Counted from the stretch's first letter, positions 25,217 to 35,052 are shown. The stretch: DNA of 64,000 nt from Sphingopyxis sp. GW247-27LB (GCF_002277025.1 NZ_NIWD01000008.1:234366-298365), one strand, 5' to 3'. The notes: generated from the sequence alone by a model not told the origin. A program made the numbers and translations.

Positions 25217-28104
25217 CGTCCGTCCAATACCGTCTCGCAGCGATTGCACAAGGCGCCGTCCTCGGTCACTTCGGGAAGGTGGCGCCAGCAGCGGCCGCAT
25301 TTGTGGTTTTCGGTGCGCTTCACGTCCCAGTCGTCGCGGTGGACGGTCGAGGTGATGAAAATCTCTTCGAAATCGACGTCGTCGGGATCGTCCGGCAGCC
25401 AGACCTCGGCTTCGAGGCTGGAGCGGATGATCTTTTCGCGGCGCAGCGGCTCGATGCGCTCGGTGACGAGGGCGCGGGTGGCGCGGATCTGCGCCCACTT
25501 CTCCCGCAATTCGCGGGTGGGACCCGCGAGCGCGGGAAGCTCGGGCCACTCCAGCAGATGGACGCTGCCCGCGCCCGGATAGCGCGTGCTCCACACCTCT
25601 TCGCTGGTGAATACCAGCACCGGCGCCGCGTAGCGGACGAGGGCGTGGAAGAGGGTGTCGAGGACGGTGCGATAGGCGGCACGCTCGGCGGTCTGATGGC
25701 CGGTCTCCGGGTTGACGTCGCAGTAGAGCCGGTCCTTGCGGATGTCGAAATAGAAGGCCGACAGGTCCTCGTTGCAGAAATCGGCGAGGAGGCGGGTGTA
25801 GGCGTTGAAGTCGAAATCGTCGACCGCCGCCGCCAGCTTGGCGTCGAGGTCGGCGAGGAGCGACAGCATATAGCGTTCGAGTTCGGGCATCGCGGCGACG
25901 TCGGTGACGCGCTCGGCCTCGGTGAAGCCGTCGAGCGCGCCGAGCAGGTAGCGGAAGCTGTTGCGCAGCTTGCGATACTGGTCGGCGACCCCGGCGAGGA
26001 TTTCCTTGCCGATGCGGTGGTCCTCGGTGAAGTCGACCGACAGCGCCCACAGGCGCAGGATGTCGGCGCCATAGTCGCGCATCAGGTCGATCGGGCTGAT
26101 CGTGTTGCCGAGCGACTTGGACATCTTCATGCCCTTGGCGTCCATGGTGAAGCCATGCGTGAGGACGGCCTTATAGGGCGCGCGGCCGCGGGTGCCGCAG
26201 GACTCCAGCAGCGACGACTGGAACCAGCCGCGATGCTGGTCCGAGCCTTCGAGATAGAGGTCGGCGGGGTGGGTCGAGCCGTCGCGGCGGACGAGCTGCG
26301 GCCATTTGCCGCTTTCGAGCACGAAGGCGTGGGTCGAGCCCGAATCGAACCAGACGTCGAGGATGTCGGCGACGCGCTCGTAATCGGCGGCGTCATAGGC
26401 GTCGCCCAGATAGTCCTGCGCGCGCGCGTCGCTCCACGCGTCGACCCCGCCCGCGCGGATCGCGGCGACGATGCGGTCGTTGACCTGCGCGTCGTTCAGA
26501 TAGTGGCCGGTCTTGCGGTTCACGAACAGCGTGATCGGCACGCCCCACGCGCGCTGGCGGCTGAGCACCCAGTCGGGGCGCGTTTCGACCATCGATCCGA
26601 TGCGGTTGCGGCCCTTGGCGGGCACGAAGCGCGTCTCGTCGATCGCGCGCATCGCGGTCTCGCGCAGCGTCTCGCCGTCGCCCTGATGCGCGCGGATCTC
26701 GGCCTCGGCGGCGCAGCGCGGGGTGTCATGGTCGACGACCTTGTCCATCGGCACGAACCACTGCGGGGTGCAGCGATAGATGACCTTCGCCTTCGAGCGC
26801 CAGCTATGCGGATAGCTGTGCTTGTAATCGGCCGAGGCGGCGAGCAGCGCGCCGGCATCGCGCAGGTCCGAGCAGATCGGGCCGTCGGGGGCGTTGAACT
26901 TGGGGTTGATGACGCTGCCCTGCCCGCCGAGCCACGCCCAGTCGGCGCGATATTTGCCGTCGCCCTCGACCGCGAAGACGGGGTCGATGCCGTTCGCCTT
27001 GCACAGGTCGAAATCATCCTCGCCATGGTCGGGCGACATATGGACGAGGCCGGTGCCGCTGTCGGTGGTGACGAAATCGCCCGCGAGGAAGGGGCGCGGG
27101 CGGGCGAAAAAGCCGCCGAGCGCGTGCATCGGGTGGCGGGCGATGGTGCCGGCGAGGTCGGAGCCTTTGCCGTTCCAAATAACGTCATAGCCGTAGCCGC
27201 CGACGCGCTTCCAGAATGACTCGAGCAATTCGGTTGCTACGAGGATTTTCTGCGGGAACGGTCGTTCTGCCTCGGTCGCGCGCAGTACGGATGATACGCG
27301 CAAGCAGGAATACCCAACCTCCGGCCCATAGGCCAAAGCCTGGTTGACCGGGATCGTCCACGGAGTCGTCGTCCAGATCACCGCATGCGCGCCGACCAGT
27401 TCGGGGATCGGGCTCTCGACGATCTCGAACGCGACGTCGATCTGGGTCGAGACGATATCCTCATATTCGACCTCGGCCTCGGCGAGCGCGGTCTTTTCGA
27501 CCGGGGACCACATCACCGGCTTGGCGCCGCGGTAGAGCTGGCCGCTTTCGGCGAATTTGAGCAGTTCGCGGACGATCGTCGCCTCGGCGTCGAAATCCAT
27601 CGTGAGATAGGGGTGGTCCCAGTCGCCGCCGATGCCGAGGCGCTTCAGCTGCTCGCGCTGGACGTCGACCCAATGCTGGGCATAGGCGCGGCATTCGGCG
27701 CGGAATTCCTCGACCGGAACCTCGTCCTTGTTCAGCTTTTTCTTGCGATACTGTTCCTCGACCTTCCACTCGATGGGCAGGCCGTGGCAGTCCCAGCCGG
27801 GCACATAAGGAGCGTCCTTGCCCTTCAGCGTCTGGGTGCGGACGACCATGTCCTTGAGGATATGGTTGAGCGCATGGCCGATGTGCATGTCGCCATTGGC
27901 ATAGGGCGGGCCGTCGTGGAGGATGAACTGCGCGCGGTCCTTGCGGCTCTCGCGAATCTGCCCCTCGAGATCGCTCTCGAGCCATTTGGCGAGAATCGCC
28001 GGCTCCTTCTGCGGCAGGCCGGCCTTCATCGGGAAGTCGGTCTTGGGCAGGAAGACGGTGTCGCGATAGTCGCGCTCTTCTTTGGCGGGCACAGTGTCGG
28101 TCAT
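25213..28104 (-). CDS. ileS: Isoleucyl-tRNA synthetase
   Basis: A 963-residue class I synthetase. HIGH is 'HIGHALNHILKD' near residue 75 and KMSKS is 'GMKMSKSLGNT' near 640. An editing domain lies between. The C-terminal zinc finger has 'CGRCWRHLP' and 'CNRCE'. ATG 28104 gives the normal start 'MTDTVPAKEERDY', and an upstream in-frame ATG exists but has no support. First gene of the ileS-lspA-DUF3035 operon. Confidence 0.97.
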   Translation of the reverse strand: MTDTVPAKEERDYRDTVFLPKTDFPMKAGLPQKEPAILAKWLESDLEGQIRESRKDRAQFILHDGPPYANGDMHIGHALNHILKDMVVRTQTLKGKDAPYVPGWDCHGLPIEWKVEEQYRKKKLNKDEVPVEEFRAECRAYAQHWVDVQREQLKRLGIGGDWDHPYLTMDFDAEATIVRELLKFAESGQLYRGAKPVMWSPVEKTALAEAEVEYEDIVSTQIDVAFEIVESPIPELVGAHAVIWTTTPWTIPVNQALAYGPEVGYSCLRVSSVLRATEAERPFPQKILVATELLESFWKRVGGYGYDVIWNGKGSDLAGTIARHPMHALGGFFARPRPFLAGDFVTTDSGTGLVHMSPDHGEDDFDLCKANGIDPVFAVEGDGKYRADWAWLGGQGSVINPKFNAPDGPICSDLRDAGALLAASADYKHSYPHSWRSKAKVIYRCTPQWFVPMDKVVDHDTPRCAAEAEIRAHQGDGETLRETAMRAIDETRFVPAKGRNRIGSMVETRPDWVLSRQRAWGVPITLFVNRKTGHYLNDAQVNDRIVAAIRAGGVDAWSDARAQDYLGDAYDAADYERVADILDVWFDSGSTHAFVLESGKWPQLVRRDGSTHPADLYLEGSDQHRGWFQSSLLESCGTRGRAPYKAVLTHGFTMDAKGMKMSKSLGNTISPIDLMRDYGADILRLWALSVDFTEDHRIGKEILAGVADQYRKLRNSFRYLLGALDGFTEAERVTDVAAMPELERYMLSLLADLDAKLAAAVDDFDFNAYTRLLADFCNEDLSAFYFDIRKDRLYCDVNPETGHQTAERAAYRTVLDTLFHALVRYAAPVLVFTSEEVWSTRYPGAGSVHLLEWPELPALAGPTRELREKWAQIRATRALVTERIEPLRREKIIRSSLEAEVWLPDDPDDVDFEEIFITSTVHRDDWDVKRTENHKCGRCWRHLPEVTEDGALCNRCETVLDGR

Positions 28105-28192
28105 GGTGCGCGCGCTTAGCGTAAATGGGGTGGGATAGTCACGTTGAAGTTGAAGTCTCGCCAGCATGGGGATTGTGCGGCGTCATCGACCA

Positions 28193-28250
28193 CGGTTTTC
28201 GCCGGGGATCACGGTAGAGCTTGGTGAGCCCCGGCGAAAGCCGGGGTCCA
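28193..28250. repeat. Intergenic palindrome, family D copy 1 (CCCCGGCGAAAGCCGGGG type)
   Basis: GGTTTTCGCCGGGGATCAC on the left and CCCCGGCGAAAGCCGGGGTCCA on the right, a small inverted pair between ileS and the GIY-YIG gene. A lone half-copy (GACCCCGGCTTTCGCCGGGG) lies at 28562. Confidence 0.7.
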
Positions 28251-28255
28251 GATGC

Positions 28256-28546
28256 CTAGCGCAAAAGGTCGAAATAGAGATCGCGCCAATCGGGGTTCAT
28301 CGTCTCGATTAACTCGATCTTCCACGCGCGCTTCCACCCCTTCATCTGCCCCTCGCGGCGGCGGGCGTCGTGGAGATTCTCGAAGTAGCCGTACCAGACG
28401 AGCCGTTTGAGGCCGTATCTTTTCGTAAAGCCCTCGATCGTCCCTTCGCGATGTTGCCAGATGCGCTGGGCGATGTTGCTGGTGACGCCGATGTAGAGCG
28501 TGCCGTTGCGCCCGTTGGTGAGGATGTAGACCCAGCCTTGCTTCAT
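28256..28546 (-). CDS. GIY-YIG nuclease family protein
   Basis: A 96-residue single-domain GIY-YIG protein: 'WVYILTNGRNGTLYIGVTSN' at residues 5-24 with both tyrosines, R in 'AQRIWQHREG', and a terminal 'NPDWRDLYFDLL'. This is the YhbQ/UPF0213 type common in bacteria. It is nuclease-like, with unsettled in vivo role. It is bounded on both sides by family D palindromes. Confidence 0.93.
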   Translation of the reverse strand: MKQGWVYILTNGRNGTLYIGVTSNIAQRIWQHREGTIEGFTKRYGLKRLVWYGYFENLHDARRREGQMKGWKRAWKIELIETMNPDWRDLYFDLLR

Positions 28547-28561
28547 CGCCGCGCGGTTATA

Positions 28562-28586
28562 ATGGACCCCGGCTTTCGCCGGGGAG
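28562..28586. repeat. Family D half-palindrome upstream of the GIY-YIG gene
   Basis: GGACCCCGGCTTTCGCCGGGG, a single stem of the family D element, lies in the 5' region of the GIY-YIG gene. Confidence 0.6.
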
Positions 28587-28608
28587 CACTTCATCGATAT
28601 GGACGCGA

Positions 28609-29655
28609 TCATTTCTGCCGCGGGCGGAGGGCGGGGCCGAGGTTGTAGATGTCGTCGATCCAGACATAGCCCTTGAAGCTCGCGGGGATGCGGGTGAGCT
28701 GCTGGACCTGCGACAGGCCCATGCCGGCATGGTCGTCGCCGCGCGGGCCGATGAGGAGGAGGCGGGTGCCGTGTTCGGCGGCGCGGGCCTGGAGGCGGTC
28801 GGGCCAGCCCCAATAGGCCCATTGGCGGTCGAGCGGCACGACGATGGTGCCGCCGGTGCAGCTTTGCGGGAACCAGCCCGACCAGCCGAACTTGAGATAG
28901 TCGGTGGTGCAGCGCTTCGCCCCCGCGGGGTCCATCGCCCACGCCCTGGGTGCTTTCGCGCGGATGGGCGCGAGCGCGCGCGCGTCGCCGAAGAAGGCGA
29001 AGCGCGGCTGGTTCGGGTCGATGCCGGCGCGCGCGAAGGCGGCGAGCGCGAGCTCGGCCTCGCCGGGGTCGCGCGACTTGAAGTTGATCACTATCGGCAG
29101 GTGGCCGAGATCGGCGAGCACCTCGTCGAGGCTCGGCATCAGGCCGACGCCCGTGCCGCGCAGCGGGAAGGTCCTGCCGCCGTCGGCGGTGTAGCCATAG
29201 CCGATGTCGAGCGCCTTCAGCTCGGCCATGGTGCGGTCGCGGATCGGCCCCTTGCCGTCGGTGCGGCAATCGAGCGTCCAGTCGTGGAAGACCGCGAGCC
29301 GGCCGTCCTTCGTCGCGGCGACGTCGAACTTGATCATCCCCGCGTCGCGCCCGACCGCGGCGCGCAGCGAGCGCAGGCTGTTCTCGATATAGGGATGCTC
29401 GGGCGGGTAGATGCGCGCCGCGGTGCAGGTCGTGTCGGTGACGCCCGCATGGTCGAAGAGCTGCGACACGCCGCGATGCGCGATGAGGATGCGCTTGCCC
29501 GCGGGATCGGGAGCGAGCCAGCTCGCGTTCGAGAGCGTCAGCCAGGCGACGAGGAGGCCGAAGAGCCAGAGCAGGATCTTCGCGCGGCGCGTCAGCGGCT
29601 TTTTCTTCGGGCCTTCGAGGCCGGCGGCCCAGTCGTCGGTCGTCGTGTCGGTCAT
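28609..29655 (-). CDS. Glycerophosphodiester phosphodiesterase family protein
   Basis: A 348-residue protein with one N-terminal transmembrane helix (about residues 25-45) and a GDPD TIM-barrel outside: 'RILIAHRGVSQ' supplies the first catalytic histidine, 'IKFDVAATKDGRLAVFHDWTL' the second with its acidic metal ligands. GDPDs cleave glycerophosphodiesters to glycerol-3-phosphate. ATG 29655 follows GGGGGG. A longer frame upstream runs through a repeat and was not used. Confidence 0.9.
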   Translation of the reverse strand: MTDTTTDDWAAGLEGPKKKPLTRRAKILLWLFGLLVAWLTLSNASWLAPDPAGKRILIAHRGVSQLFDHAGVTDTTCTAARIYPPEHPYIENSLRSLRAAVGRDAGMIKFDVAATKDGRLAVFHDWTLDCRTDGKGPIRDRTMAELKALDIGYGYTADGGRTFPLRGTGVGLMPSLDEVLADLGHLPIVINFKSRDPGEAELALAAFARAGIDPNQPRFAFFGDARALAPIRAKAPRAWAMDPAGAKRCTTDYLKFGWSGWFPQSCTGGTIVVPLDRQWAYWGWPDRLQARAAEHGTRLLLIGPRGDDHAGMGLSQVQQLTRIPASFKGYVWIDDIYNLGPALRPRQK

Positions 29656-29672
29656 GTCATCCCCCCGGATTT

Positions 29673-29746
29673 CGTCATGCCGGACTCGATCCGGCATCCA
29701 TTCGGCGCAGCGTTCAATGGACCCCGGATCAAGTCCGGGGTGACGA
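29673..29746. repeat. Intergenic palindrome, family C copy 2
   Basis: GTCATGCCGGACTCGATCC on the left and ACCCCGGATCAAGTCCGGGG TGAC on the right form an imperfect inverted pair in the gap between ribF and the GDPD gene. Confidence 0.7.
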
Positions 29747-29751
29747 AGAAA

Positions 29752-30681
29752 TCATAGATCGGCCAATAATTGCTTTGCCGCGTCGCAATCCGCCGCGATC
29801 TGCGCGGTCAGTGCGTCCATGCTGTCGAATTTCGCCTCGCCGCGGATGAAGGCGTGGAAGGCGACGTCGATCTCCTGCCCGTAAAGATCGCCCGCGAAGT
29901 CGAAGAAATGCGGTTCGAGCAACTCCTTGGGCGGATCGAAGCTGGGGCGGATGCCGAGATTCGCCGCGCCTTTCAGCACCCGGCCATCGGGCAGGCGGCC
30001 GGTCACCGCGTAGATGCCGTAGCGCGGGCGGAGATAGGCGCCCATGTCGATGTTCGCGGTCGGGAAGCCCAGAAGGCGGCCGTTCTTGTCGCCGTGCTGG
30101 ACGGTCCCGCGCACGGTGAAGGGGCGGGTGAGGAGGCGCGTCGCGGTCGCGCAGTCGCCGGCCTGGAGCGCCTCGCGGATGCGGCTCGACGAGATGGTCT
30201 CGCCGCCCTCGTCGACCGGGGCGACCATTTCGGTGAAGAAGCCGAGGCGGCGCGCGTGGTCGGCGAGGGTCACGACATCGCCGCCGCGGCCCTTGCCGAA
30301 GACGAAGTCGGCGCCGGTGACGACCCCCGCGGCGCCGTAGCGGGCGAGGAGGATGTCGGTGATGAAATCCTCGGCGGTCGTGCCCGCCATGGCGGCGTCG
30401 AAGGGGAGGACGAGCATCGCGTCGGCGCCCGCGGCGCCGAACAGCTCCTGCCTTTGGTCGAGCGTGGTCAGGCGGAAGGGCGGCGCGCCGGGCTTGAAGA
30501 AGCGCACCGGATGCGGGTCGAAGGTCGCGACGATGCACGGGCGCGCATCGTCCTGCGCGTGGTGGACCGCGCGGCCGACGACCGCCTGATGCCCGGCGTG
30601 GAAGCCGTCAAAGTTGCCGAGCGCGATGACGCCGCCGCGCAGGGGCTCGGCGATGCGGTCGTGGCCGTCGAGGCGGATCAT
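29752..30681 (-). CDS. ribF: Bifunctional riboflavin kinase/FAD synthetase
   Basis: A 309-residue enzyme making FMN then FAD. The N-terminal nucleotidyltransferase has 'ALGNFDGFHAGHQAVV' (HxGH) and 'ISSSRIREALQAGD'. The C-terminal riboflavin kinase domain has 'RLLGFPTANI' and 'YGIYAVTG'. Length and order are standard. Upstream lies a family A repeat, then the dipeptidase gene on the same strand. Confidence 0.97.
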   Translation of the reverse strand: MIRLDGHDRIAEPLRGGVIALGNFDGFHAGHQAVVGRAVHHAQDDARPCIVATFDPHPVRFFKPGAPPFRLTTLDQRQELFGAAGADAMLVLPFDAAMAGTTAEDFITDILLARYGAAGVVTGADFVFGKGRGGDVVTLADHARRLGFFTEMVAPVDEGGETISSSRIREALQAGDCATATRLLTRPFTVRGTVQHGDKNGRLLGFPTANIDMGAYLRPRYGIYAVTGRLPDGRVLKGAANLGIRPSFDPPKELLEPHFFDFAGDLYGQEIDVAFHAFIRGEAKFDSMDALTAQIAADCDAAKQLLADL

Positions 30682-30696
30682 CTCGCCACCCTCTCT

Positions 30697-30784
30697 CCGT
30701 TCGTGCTGAGCTTGTCGAAGCACCGTTCTTCCCCTTGCGGATTCAAAAGAAAGAACGGCCCTTCGACAAGCTCAGGGCAAGCGG
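30697..30784. repeat. REP-like inverted repeat, family A copy 3
   Basis: CCGTTCGTGCTGAGCTTGTC on the left and CTTCGACAAGCTCAGGGC on the right. Orientation is the reverse of copies at 3001 and 20283, with the 'CACGAACGG' arm first. It lies between the dipeptidase gene and ribF. Confidence 0.85.
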
Positions 30785-30802
30785 ATTTGGGAAGGATGAG
30801 GG

Positions 30803-31990
30803 TCATTTACTCGCGTCCGCCCGCATCGGCACGATCCCCGCGCGCAGGACGCGGATCGCGTTGCCGCCCATCGCGGCGCGGATTTCGTCGTCGGTGAAGC
30901 CCGCGTCGATCAGCGCCTGCGTCACCTGCACCAGCTTCGACGTGTCGAAGCGGACGGTGGTGGCGCCGTCATAGTCGCTGCCGAGCGCGACATGGTCGAT
31001 GCCGACGAGGTCGCGGACATGCTTCATCGCCCTCGCGATTCCCGCGGGCGAGGTGTCGCACACCGCGGCGTCCCAATAGCCGATGCCGACAAGGCCGCCG
31101 GTCGCGGCGACCCCGCGGATCTCGGCGTCGGTGAGGTTGCGGTTGACCCGGCACGTCGCCTGCACCCCGCCGTGGCTGGAGACCACCGGGCGGCGCGCCA
31201 TCTTCAGCACCTCGGCGACCCCGGCGTGGCTGAGGTGGGCGAGATCGACGATCATCCCCTTTTCCTCCATCGCGCGCACGACGCGGCGGCCGAGCGGCGT
31301 GAGCCCGCCCTTCTTGAGCCCGTGCATCGAGCCCGCGAGGCCATTGTCGAAGAAATGGGTGAGCCCCGCCATGCGGAAGCCCGCGGCGTGGAGTTTGTCG
31401 AGGTTGGCGATGTCGCCTTCGAGGTCCTGCAGCCCCTCGATGCTGAGCATCGCGCCGACCGGCACCGCCTTGCCGCCGCGGCGCGCCGCGAGCAGCGCGC
31501 CCAAATCGACCGGGTTCGCGATCGCGCGGAGCTGGCCGTCCGAATCCCGGGCGGCGCGGTGCAGCTTTTCGGCGTGCCACAGCGAGCGTTCGAGCAGCGA
31601 ATTCCACGTCCGCACCGGCTGGAGCTGCGCGATCACGAGCCCGGTGATATTGTCGCCGTCGGCGCTGTTGGCGTCGTAATTCTGATTCTTCGGCGTCTTG
31701 GTGACGCTCGAGAAGATCTGAAGCGCGACGTTGCCGTCCTCGAGCCGCGGCAGGTCGACATGGCCCTGGCCCGAGCGGGTCAGGAGACCGCGTTTCCACA
31801 TCAGGGTGTCGCTGTGCAGGTCGACGATCGTCAGGCCGCGGTGGAGCGCGCGGGCGCGCTCGCTGACCTGCGGCAGCGCGCCGCCCTCGACCTTGTTCAT
31901 GCTGCGCTCGACCATGGCGGGGGCGAACAGGAAGAAGGCGGCGGCCGCGACGAGCAGCAGCGCGAGGAGGCCGAATATCCAGCGGCGCAT
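30803..31990 (-). CDS. Membrane dipeptidase (peptidase family M19)
   Basis: A 395-residue zinc dipeptidase with an N-terminal hydrophobic helix (residues 5-25). Metal ligands appear as 'IVDLHSDTLMW', E in 'AMLSIEGLQ', 'DLAHLSHAG' and 'VVSSHGGVQ', with 'GSDYDGA' near the end. M19 enzymes hydrolyse dipeptides, including D-residue ones, in the periplasm. ATG 31990 is right at the signal anchor. Confidence 0.93.
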   Translation of the reverse strand: MRRWIFGLLALLLVAAAAFFLFAPAMVERSMNKVEGGALPQVSERARALHRGLTIVDLHSDTLMWKRGLLTRSGQGHVDLPRLEDGNVALQIFSSVTKTPKNQNYDANSADGDNITGLVIAQLQPVRTWNSLLERSLWHAEKLHRAARDSDGQLRAIANPVDLGALLAARRGGKAVPVGAMLSIEGLQDLEGDIANLDKLHAAGFRMAGLTHFFDNGLAGSMHGLKKGGLTPLGRRVVRAMEEKGMIVDLAHLSHAGVAEVLKMARRPVVSSHGGVQATCRVNRNLTDAEIRGVAATGGLVGIGYWDAAVCDTSPAGIARAMKHVRDLVGIDHVALGSDYDGATTVRFDTSKLVQVTQALIDAGFTDDEIRAAMGGNAIRVLRAGIVPMRADASK

Positions 31991-32035
31991 CTTTTTCTCC
32001 CCCCCTAGAGCACGGCTTCGGATTGAACAGCATCG

Positions 32036-32115
32036 TCATTGCGAGCGGCGAAGCCGCGCGGCAATCCAGAGTTGGCGTAAACCGCTCTGGATTGCTTCGC
32101 TTCGCTCGCAATGAC
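32036..32115. repeat. Intergenic inverted repeat, family B copy 2
   Basis: TCATTGCGAGCGGCGAAGCC opens, and CTCTGGATTGCTTCGCTTC and GCTCGCAATGACG close the element. It lies between folA and the dipeptidase gene. Confidence 0.8.
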
Positions 32116-32139
32116 GAGGTGGATGACGGTCATTCCGGT

Positions 32140-32637
32140 CTAACCCATCCGGCGCGTAAAGGTGACGAAGGCGTAGGCGGGGCGCCCGGCCTCGTCCGCC
32201 GGATGATCCTCGCGCGCGACCTCGCGCCACTCGGCGGGATCGGGGGCGGCGATGACCGCGTCGCCCCTGGGTTCGAGCGCGACTTCGGTGAGTTCGATGC
32301 GGTCGGCGAGCCCCAGGAAGAGGCGGTAGATTTCGGCGCCGCCGATCACCATCACCTGCGGCGCGTTGGCGAGGCGCAGCGCTTCGGGAGCGCTGTGCGC
32401 GACCTCGGCATGCTCGTCGTGCCATTCGGCGTCGCGGGTGAGGACGATGTGGCGGCGGCCTTCGAGCACCGCGGGCAGGCTGTCGAAGGTCTTGCGCCCC
32501 ATGATCATCGGGCGGCCCATGGTGAGCTGCTTGAAGCGGCGGAGATCGGCGGGGAGGTGCCACGGCATCCTGCCATCGGCGCCGATCACGCCATTGGCGG
32601 CGCGCGCGAGGATCAGCGTGATCTCGGGACGGTTCAT
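32140..32637 (-). CDS. folA: Dihydrofolate reductase
   Basis: A 165-residue DHFR, NADPH-dependent, making tetrahydrofolate. 'GVIGADGRMPWHLPADLRRFK' holds the Met20-type loop with the catalytic acid D27 region, 'MGRKTFDSLP' and 'VIGGAEIYRLFL' bind NADPH. ATG 32637 overlaps the purK stop (ATGA), so purE-purK-folA form one operon, linking purine synthesis to one-carbon supply. Confidence 0.96.
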   Translation of the reverse strand: MNRPEITLILARAANGVIGADGRMPWHLPADLRRFKQLTMGRPMIMGRKTFDSLPAVLEGRRHIVLTRDAEWHDEHAEVAHSAPEALRLANAPQVMVIGGAEIYRLFLGLADRIELTEVALEPRGDAVIAAPDPAEWREVAREDHPADEAGRPAYAFVTFTRRMG

Positions 32638-33716
32638 AAGGGCCCTTCGGGAGCGGTTCCGACCCAGGTGGCGTGGCCGAGCTTGCGGCCCTCGCGCACC
32701 TCGGTCTTGCCATAATGGTGGACGCGGGCGGCGCCGTCGGCGAGCAGCGCGGGAACGCCCTCGATGGCGCGGCCGATCAGGTTGCGCATCGTGACCGGCA
32801 GCGCGAGCGTGCCGGTGTCGCCGAGCGGCAGGCCGGCGACGGCACGGATGTGGTTCGCGAACTGGCTCGCCGCCGCGCCCTCGATCGTCCAGTGGCCGCT
32901 GTTGTGGACGCGCGGCGCCATCTCGTTGAAGACCGGCCCGTCGTCGGTCGCGAAGAATTCGCCGGTGAGGACGCCGACATAGTCGAGGGCGTCGGCGATG
33001 CCGGTCATCAGCGCGCGCGCCGCGTCCTGCTGGGCGAGGATCATGCGCGGCGGCGGCAGGCTCGAGGTCGCGAGGATGCCGCCTTCGTGGACGTTGACCG
33101 GCGAATCCCAGAAGCGGGTCTCGCCGTCGATGCCGCGCGCGAGAATCACCGAAAATTCGTGCGCGAAGGTCACGAAGCCTTCGAGGATCGCGGGGTGGCG
33201 GCCGATCGCCTCCCACGCCGCATCGGCGTCGGCGGGGGCCGCGAGGCGCGCCTGGCCCTTGCCGTCATAGCCCATGCGGACGGTCTTGAGGATCGCGGGG
33301 GCGCCGATGTCCGCCAGCGCGGCATCGAGCGCGGCGCGGTCGGGCACCGCGGCGAAGGGCGCGGTGCGGCCGCCGAGCCCGGCGACGAAGCGCTTTTCGG
33401 CGAGGCGGTCCTGCGCGATTTCGAGCGCCGCCGCGCCCGGGCGCACCGCGACATGGCCCGACAGGAAGCGCACCGTGTCGACGGGGACGTTCTCGAACTC
33501 GATGGTCACCGCGTCGCAGGCGGCGGCGAAGGCGGCGAGGCGCGGCTCGTCGTCCCACGCCGCCTGCGTGTGGTGCGCGGCGACCTCGGCCGCGACGCTT
33601 TCGCGGTCGGGGGCGTAGACATGCACCTTGTAGCCGAGCGGCGCCGCGGCGAGCGCGAGCATGCGGCCGAGCTGGCCGCCGCCCAATATGCCGATGGTCG
33701 AACCGGGTGGCAGCAC
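32634..33716 (-). CDS. purK: N5-carboxyaminoimidazole ribonucleotide synthase PurK
   Basis: A 360-residue ATP-grasp ligase that carboxylates AIR with bicarbonate in de novo purine synthesis. It opens 'IGILGGGQLGRMLALAA', then 'VTIEFENVP', 'KTVRMGYDGKGQ' and 'FNEMAPRVHNSGHWTIEGA', all standard. It lies 6 bp after purE, its pathway partner, and overlaps folA downstream. Confidence 0.97.
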   Translation of the reverse strand: MLPPGSTIGILGGGQLGRMLALAAAPLGYKVHVYAPDRESVAAEVAAHHTQAAWDDEPRLAAFAAACDAVTIEFENVPVDTVRFLSGHVAVRPGAAALEIAQDRLAEKRFVAGLGGRTAPFAAVPDRAALDAALADIGAPAILKTVRMGYDGKGQARLAAPADADAAWEAIGRHPAILEGFVTFAHEFSVILARGIDGETRFWDSPVNVHEGGILATSSLPPPRMILAQQDAARALMTGIADALDYVGVLTGEFFATDDGPVFNEMAPRVHNSGHWTIEGAAASQFANHIRAVAGLPLGDTGTLALPVTMRNLIGRAIEGVPALLADGAARVHHYGKTEVREGRKLGHATWVGTAPEGPL

Positions 33717-33722
33717 CTGCGT

Positions 33723-34220
33723 TCAGCCCTCGCGAACGGGGATCGGGGCGACGCCCTCGGTCTGCGCGGCGCGCCAGGCGTCGAGCCTTTGCGCGAGGTC
33801 GGGGTCGGCATTGGCGAGCAGCGCGGCGGCGAAAAGGCCGGCGTTGGTCGCGCCCGCCTTGCCGATCGCGAAGGTCGCCACCGGAACGCCGCCGGGCATC
33901 TGGACGATCGAGAGGAGGCTGTCCATGCCGCTCAAGGCGGCCGACTGGACGGGAATGCCGAGCACCGGCACGCGGGTCATCGCCGCGACCATGCCGGGCA
34001 GGTGCGCGGCGCCGCCGGCGCCGGCGATGATCGCCTGGAGCCCGCGGCCCGCGGCCGCCTTCGCATAATCGACCAGCCGGTCGGGGGTGCGGTGGGCGGA
34101 GACGATCCGGACCTCGTGCGCGATGCCGAACTGGTCGAGGATCTGGACCGCATGCGCCATGGTCGGCCAGTCCGACTGGCTGCCCATGATCACGCCGACG
34201 CGTGGCGCCGTGTCGTCCAT
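33723..34220 (-). CDS. purE: N5-carboxyaminoimidazole ribonucleotide mutase PurE
   Basis: A 165-residue class I PurE, moving the carboxylate from N5-CAIR to CAIR. '[14 protein letters not shown]' binds phosphate, and '[13 protein letters not shown]' includes the catalytic histidine. '[15 protein letters not shown]' is the second signature. ATG 34220 gives '[14 protein letters not shown]'. First gene of the purE-purK-folA operon, with the promoter in the 187-bp gap before the divergent GGDEF gene. Confidence 0.97.
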   Translation of the reverse strand: MDDTAPRVGVIMGSQSDWPTMAHAVQILDQFGIAHEVRIVSAHRTPDRLVDYAKAAAGRGLQAIIAGAGGAAHLPGMVAAMTRVPVLGIPVQSAALSGMDSLLSIVQMPGGVPVATFAIGKAGATNAGLFAAALLANADPDLAQRLDAWRAAQTEGVAPIPVREG

Positions 34221-34407
34221 TCGAAACCCTCCTGCCCCGGCGATTCCGTCGCCGCCCCACCCCCTAGCGGGTCGGAAACCGTCGGGCAACGCCATCCGAT
34301 TATTGCCGCGTTTACCGATTGGTATGGAGTCGCGGCTATCGTCATGGGCCACACGAGATCGTCGGCATCCGGCCGACGGCGCTTTGGGTACGCATCGGGG
34401 ACGTCGA

Positions 34408-35052
34408 ATGGACAGCATGGGGGGAGCGCGGATCGCGGTCGACCAGATCGGCTTCGCACCCGTCGACTCCGTCGAGGACCAGCTGCGCGAGATGCGCCGC
34501 GAACGCGACGCGCTGCGCCGCGAGAACCGCATCCTGAAGATCGCCGTCGCCGAGCTCGAACGCGTGTCCGAACGCGACACGCTGACCCCGCTGTTCAACC
34601 GCCGCTATTTCCTGACCGCGATCCACCAGCGCATCGCGCGCTTCGAACGCCGCGCCGAGACCGCGGCGATCGTCTTCGCCGATGTCAACCAGCTGAAGTT
34701 CATCAACGACAGCTTCGGCCACGCCGCGGGCGACTTCGCGCTGCTCGAGATCGCGAACCGGCTGCTCGGCGCGATCCGTTCGGTCGATGTCGCGGCGCGC
34801 ATCGGCGGCGACGAATTCGGGCTGATCCTCGACCAGTCGAGCGAGTCCGGCGCGCGCACGCAGGTGGCGCGGCTGTCCGCGCTGCTGAGCGCGACCCCGG
34901 CCGTCTACGACGGGCGCGAGATTTCGCTGTCGGCCTGTTTCGGCGTCGCGATGCTGCAGTCGGACATGAACGAATCGGATATCCTCGCCGCCGCCGACCG
35001 CGACATGTATCTGTGCAAGCTGGGGCAGGACGGCCCCGCCGGCCACCGCTAG
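34408..35052 (+). CDS. Diguanylate cyclase with coiled-coil N-terminus
   Basis: A 214-residue cytosolic protein. Residues 22-52 are charged heptad-like coiled coil ('[18 protein letters not shown]'). The GGDEF domain follows, with intact catalytic GGDEF at 133-137 and an RxxD inhibition site RSVD at 124-127, so it should make c-di-GMP with product feedback. No sensory domain is present, so dimerisation through the coil may set activity. ATG 34408 chosen, ATG 34417 possible. Confidence 0.93.
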   Translation: MDSMGGARIAVDQIGFAPVDSVEDQLREMRRERDALRRENRILKIAVAELERVSERDTLTPLFNRRYFLTAIHQRIARFERRAETAAIVFADVNQLKFINDSFGHAAGDFALLEIANRLLGAIRSVDVAARIGGDEFGLILDQSSESGARTQVARLSALLSATPAVYDGREISLSACFGVAMLQSDMNESDILAAADRDMYLCKLGQDGPAGHR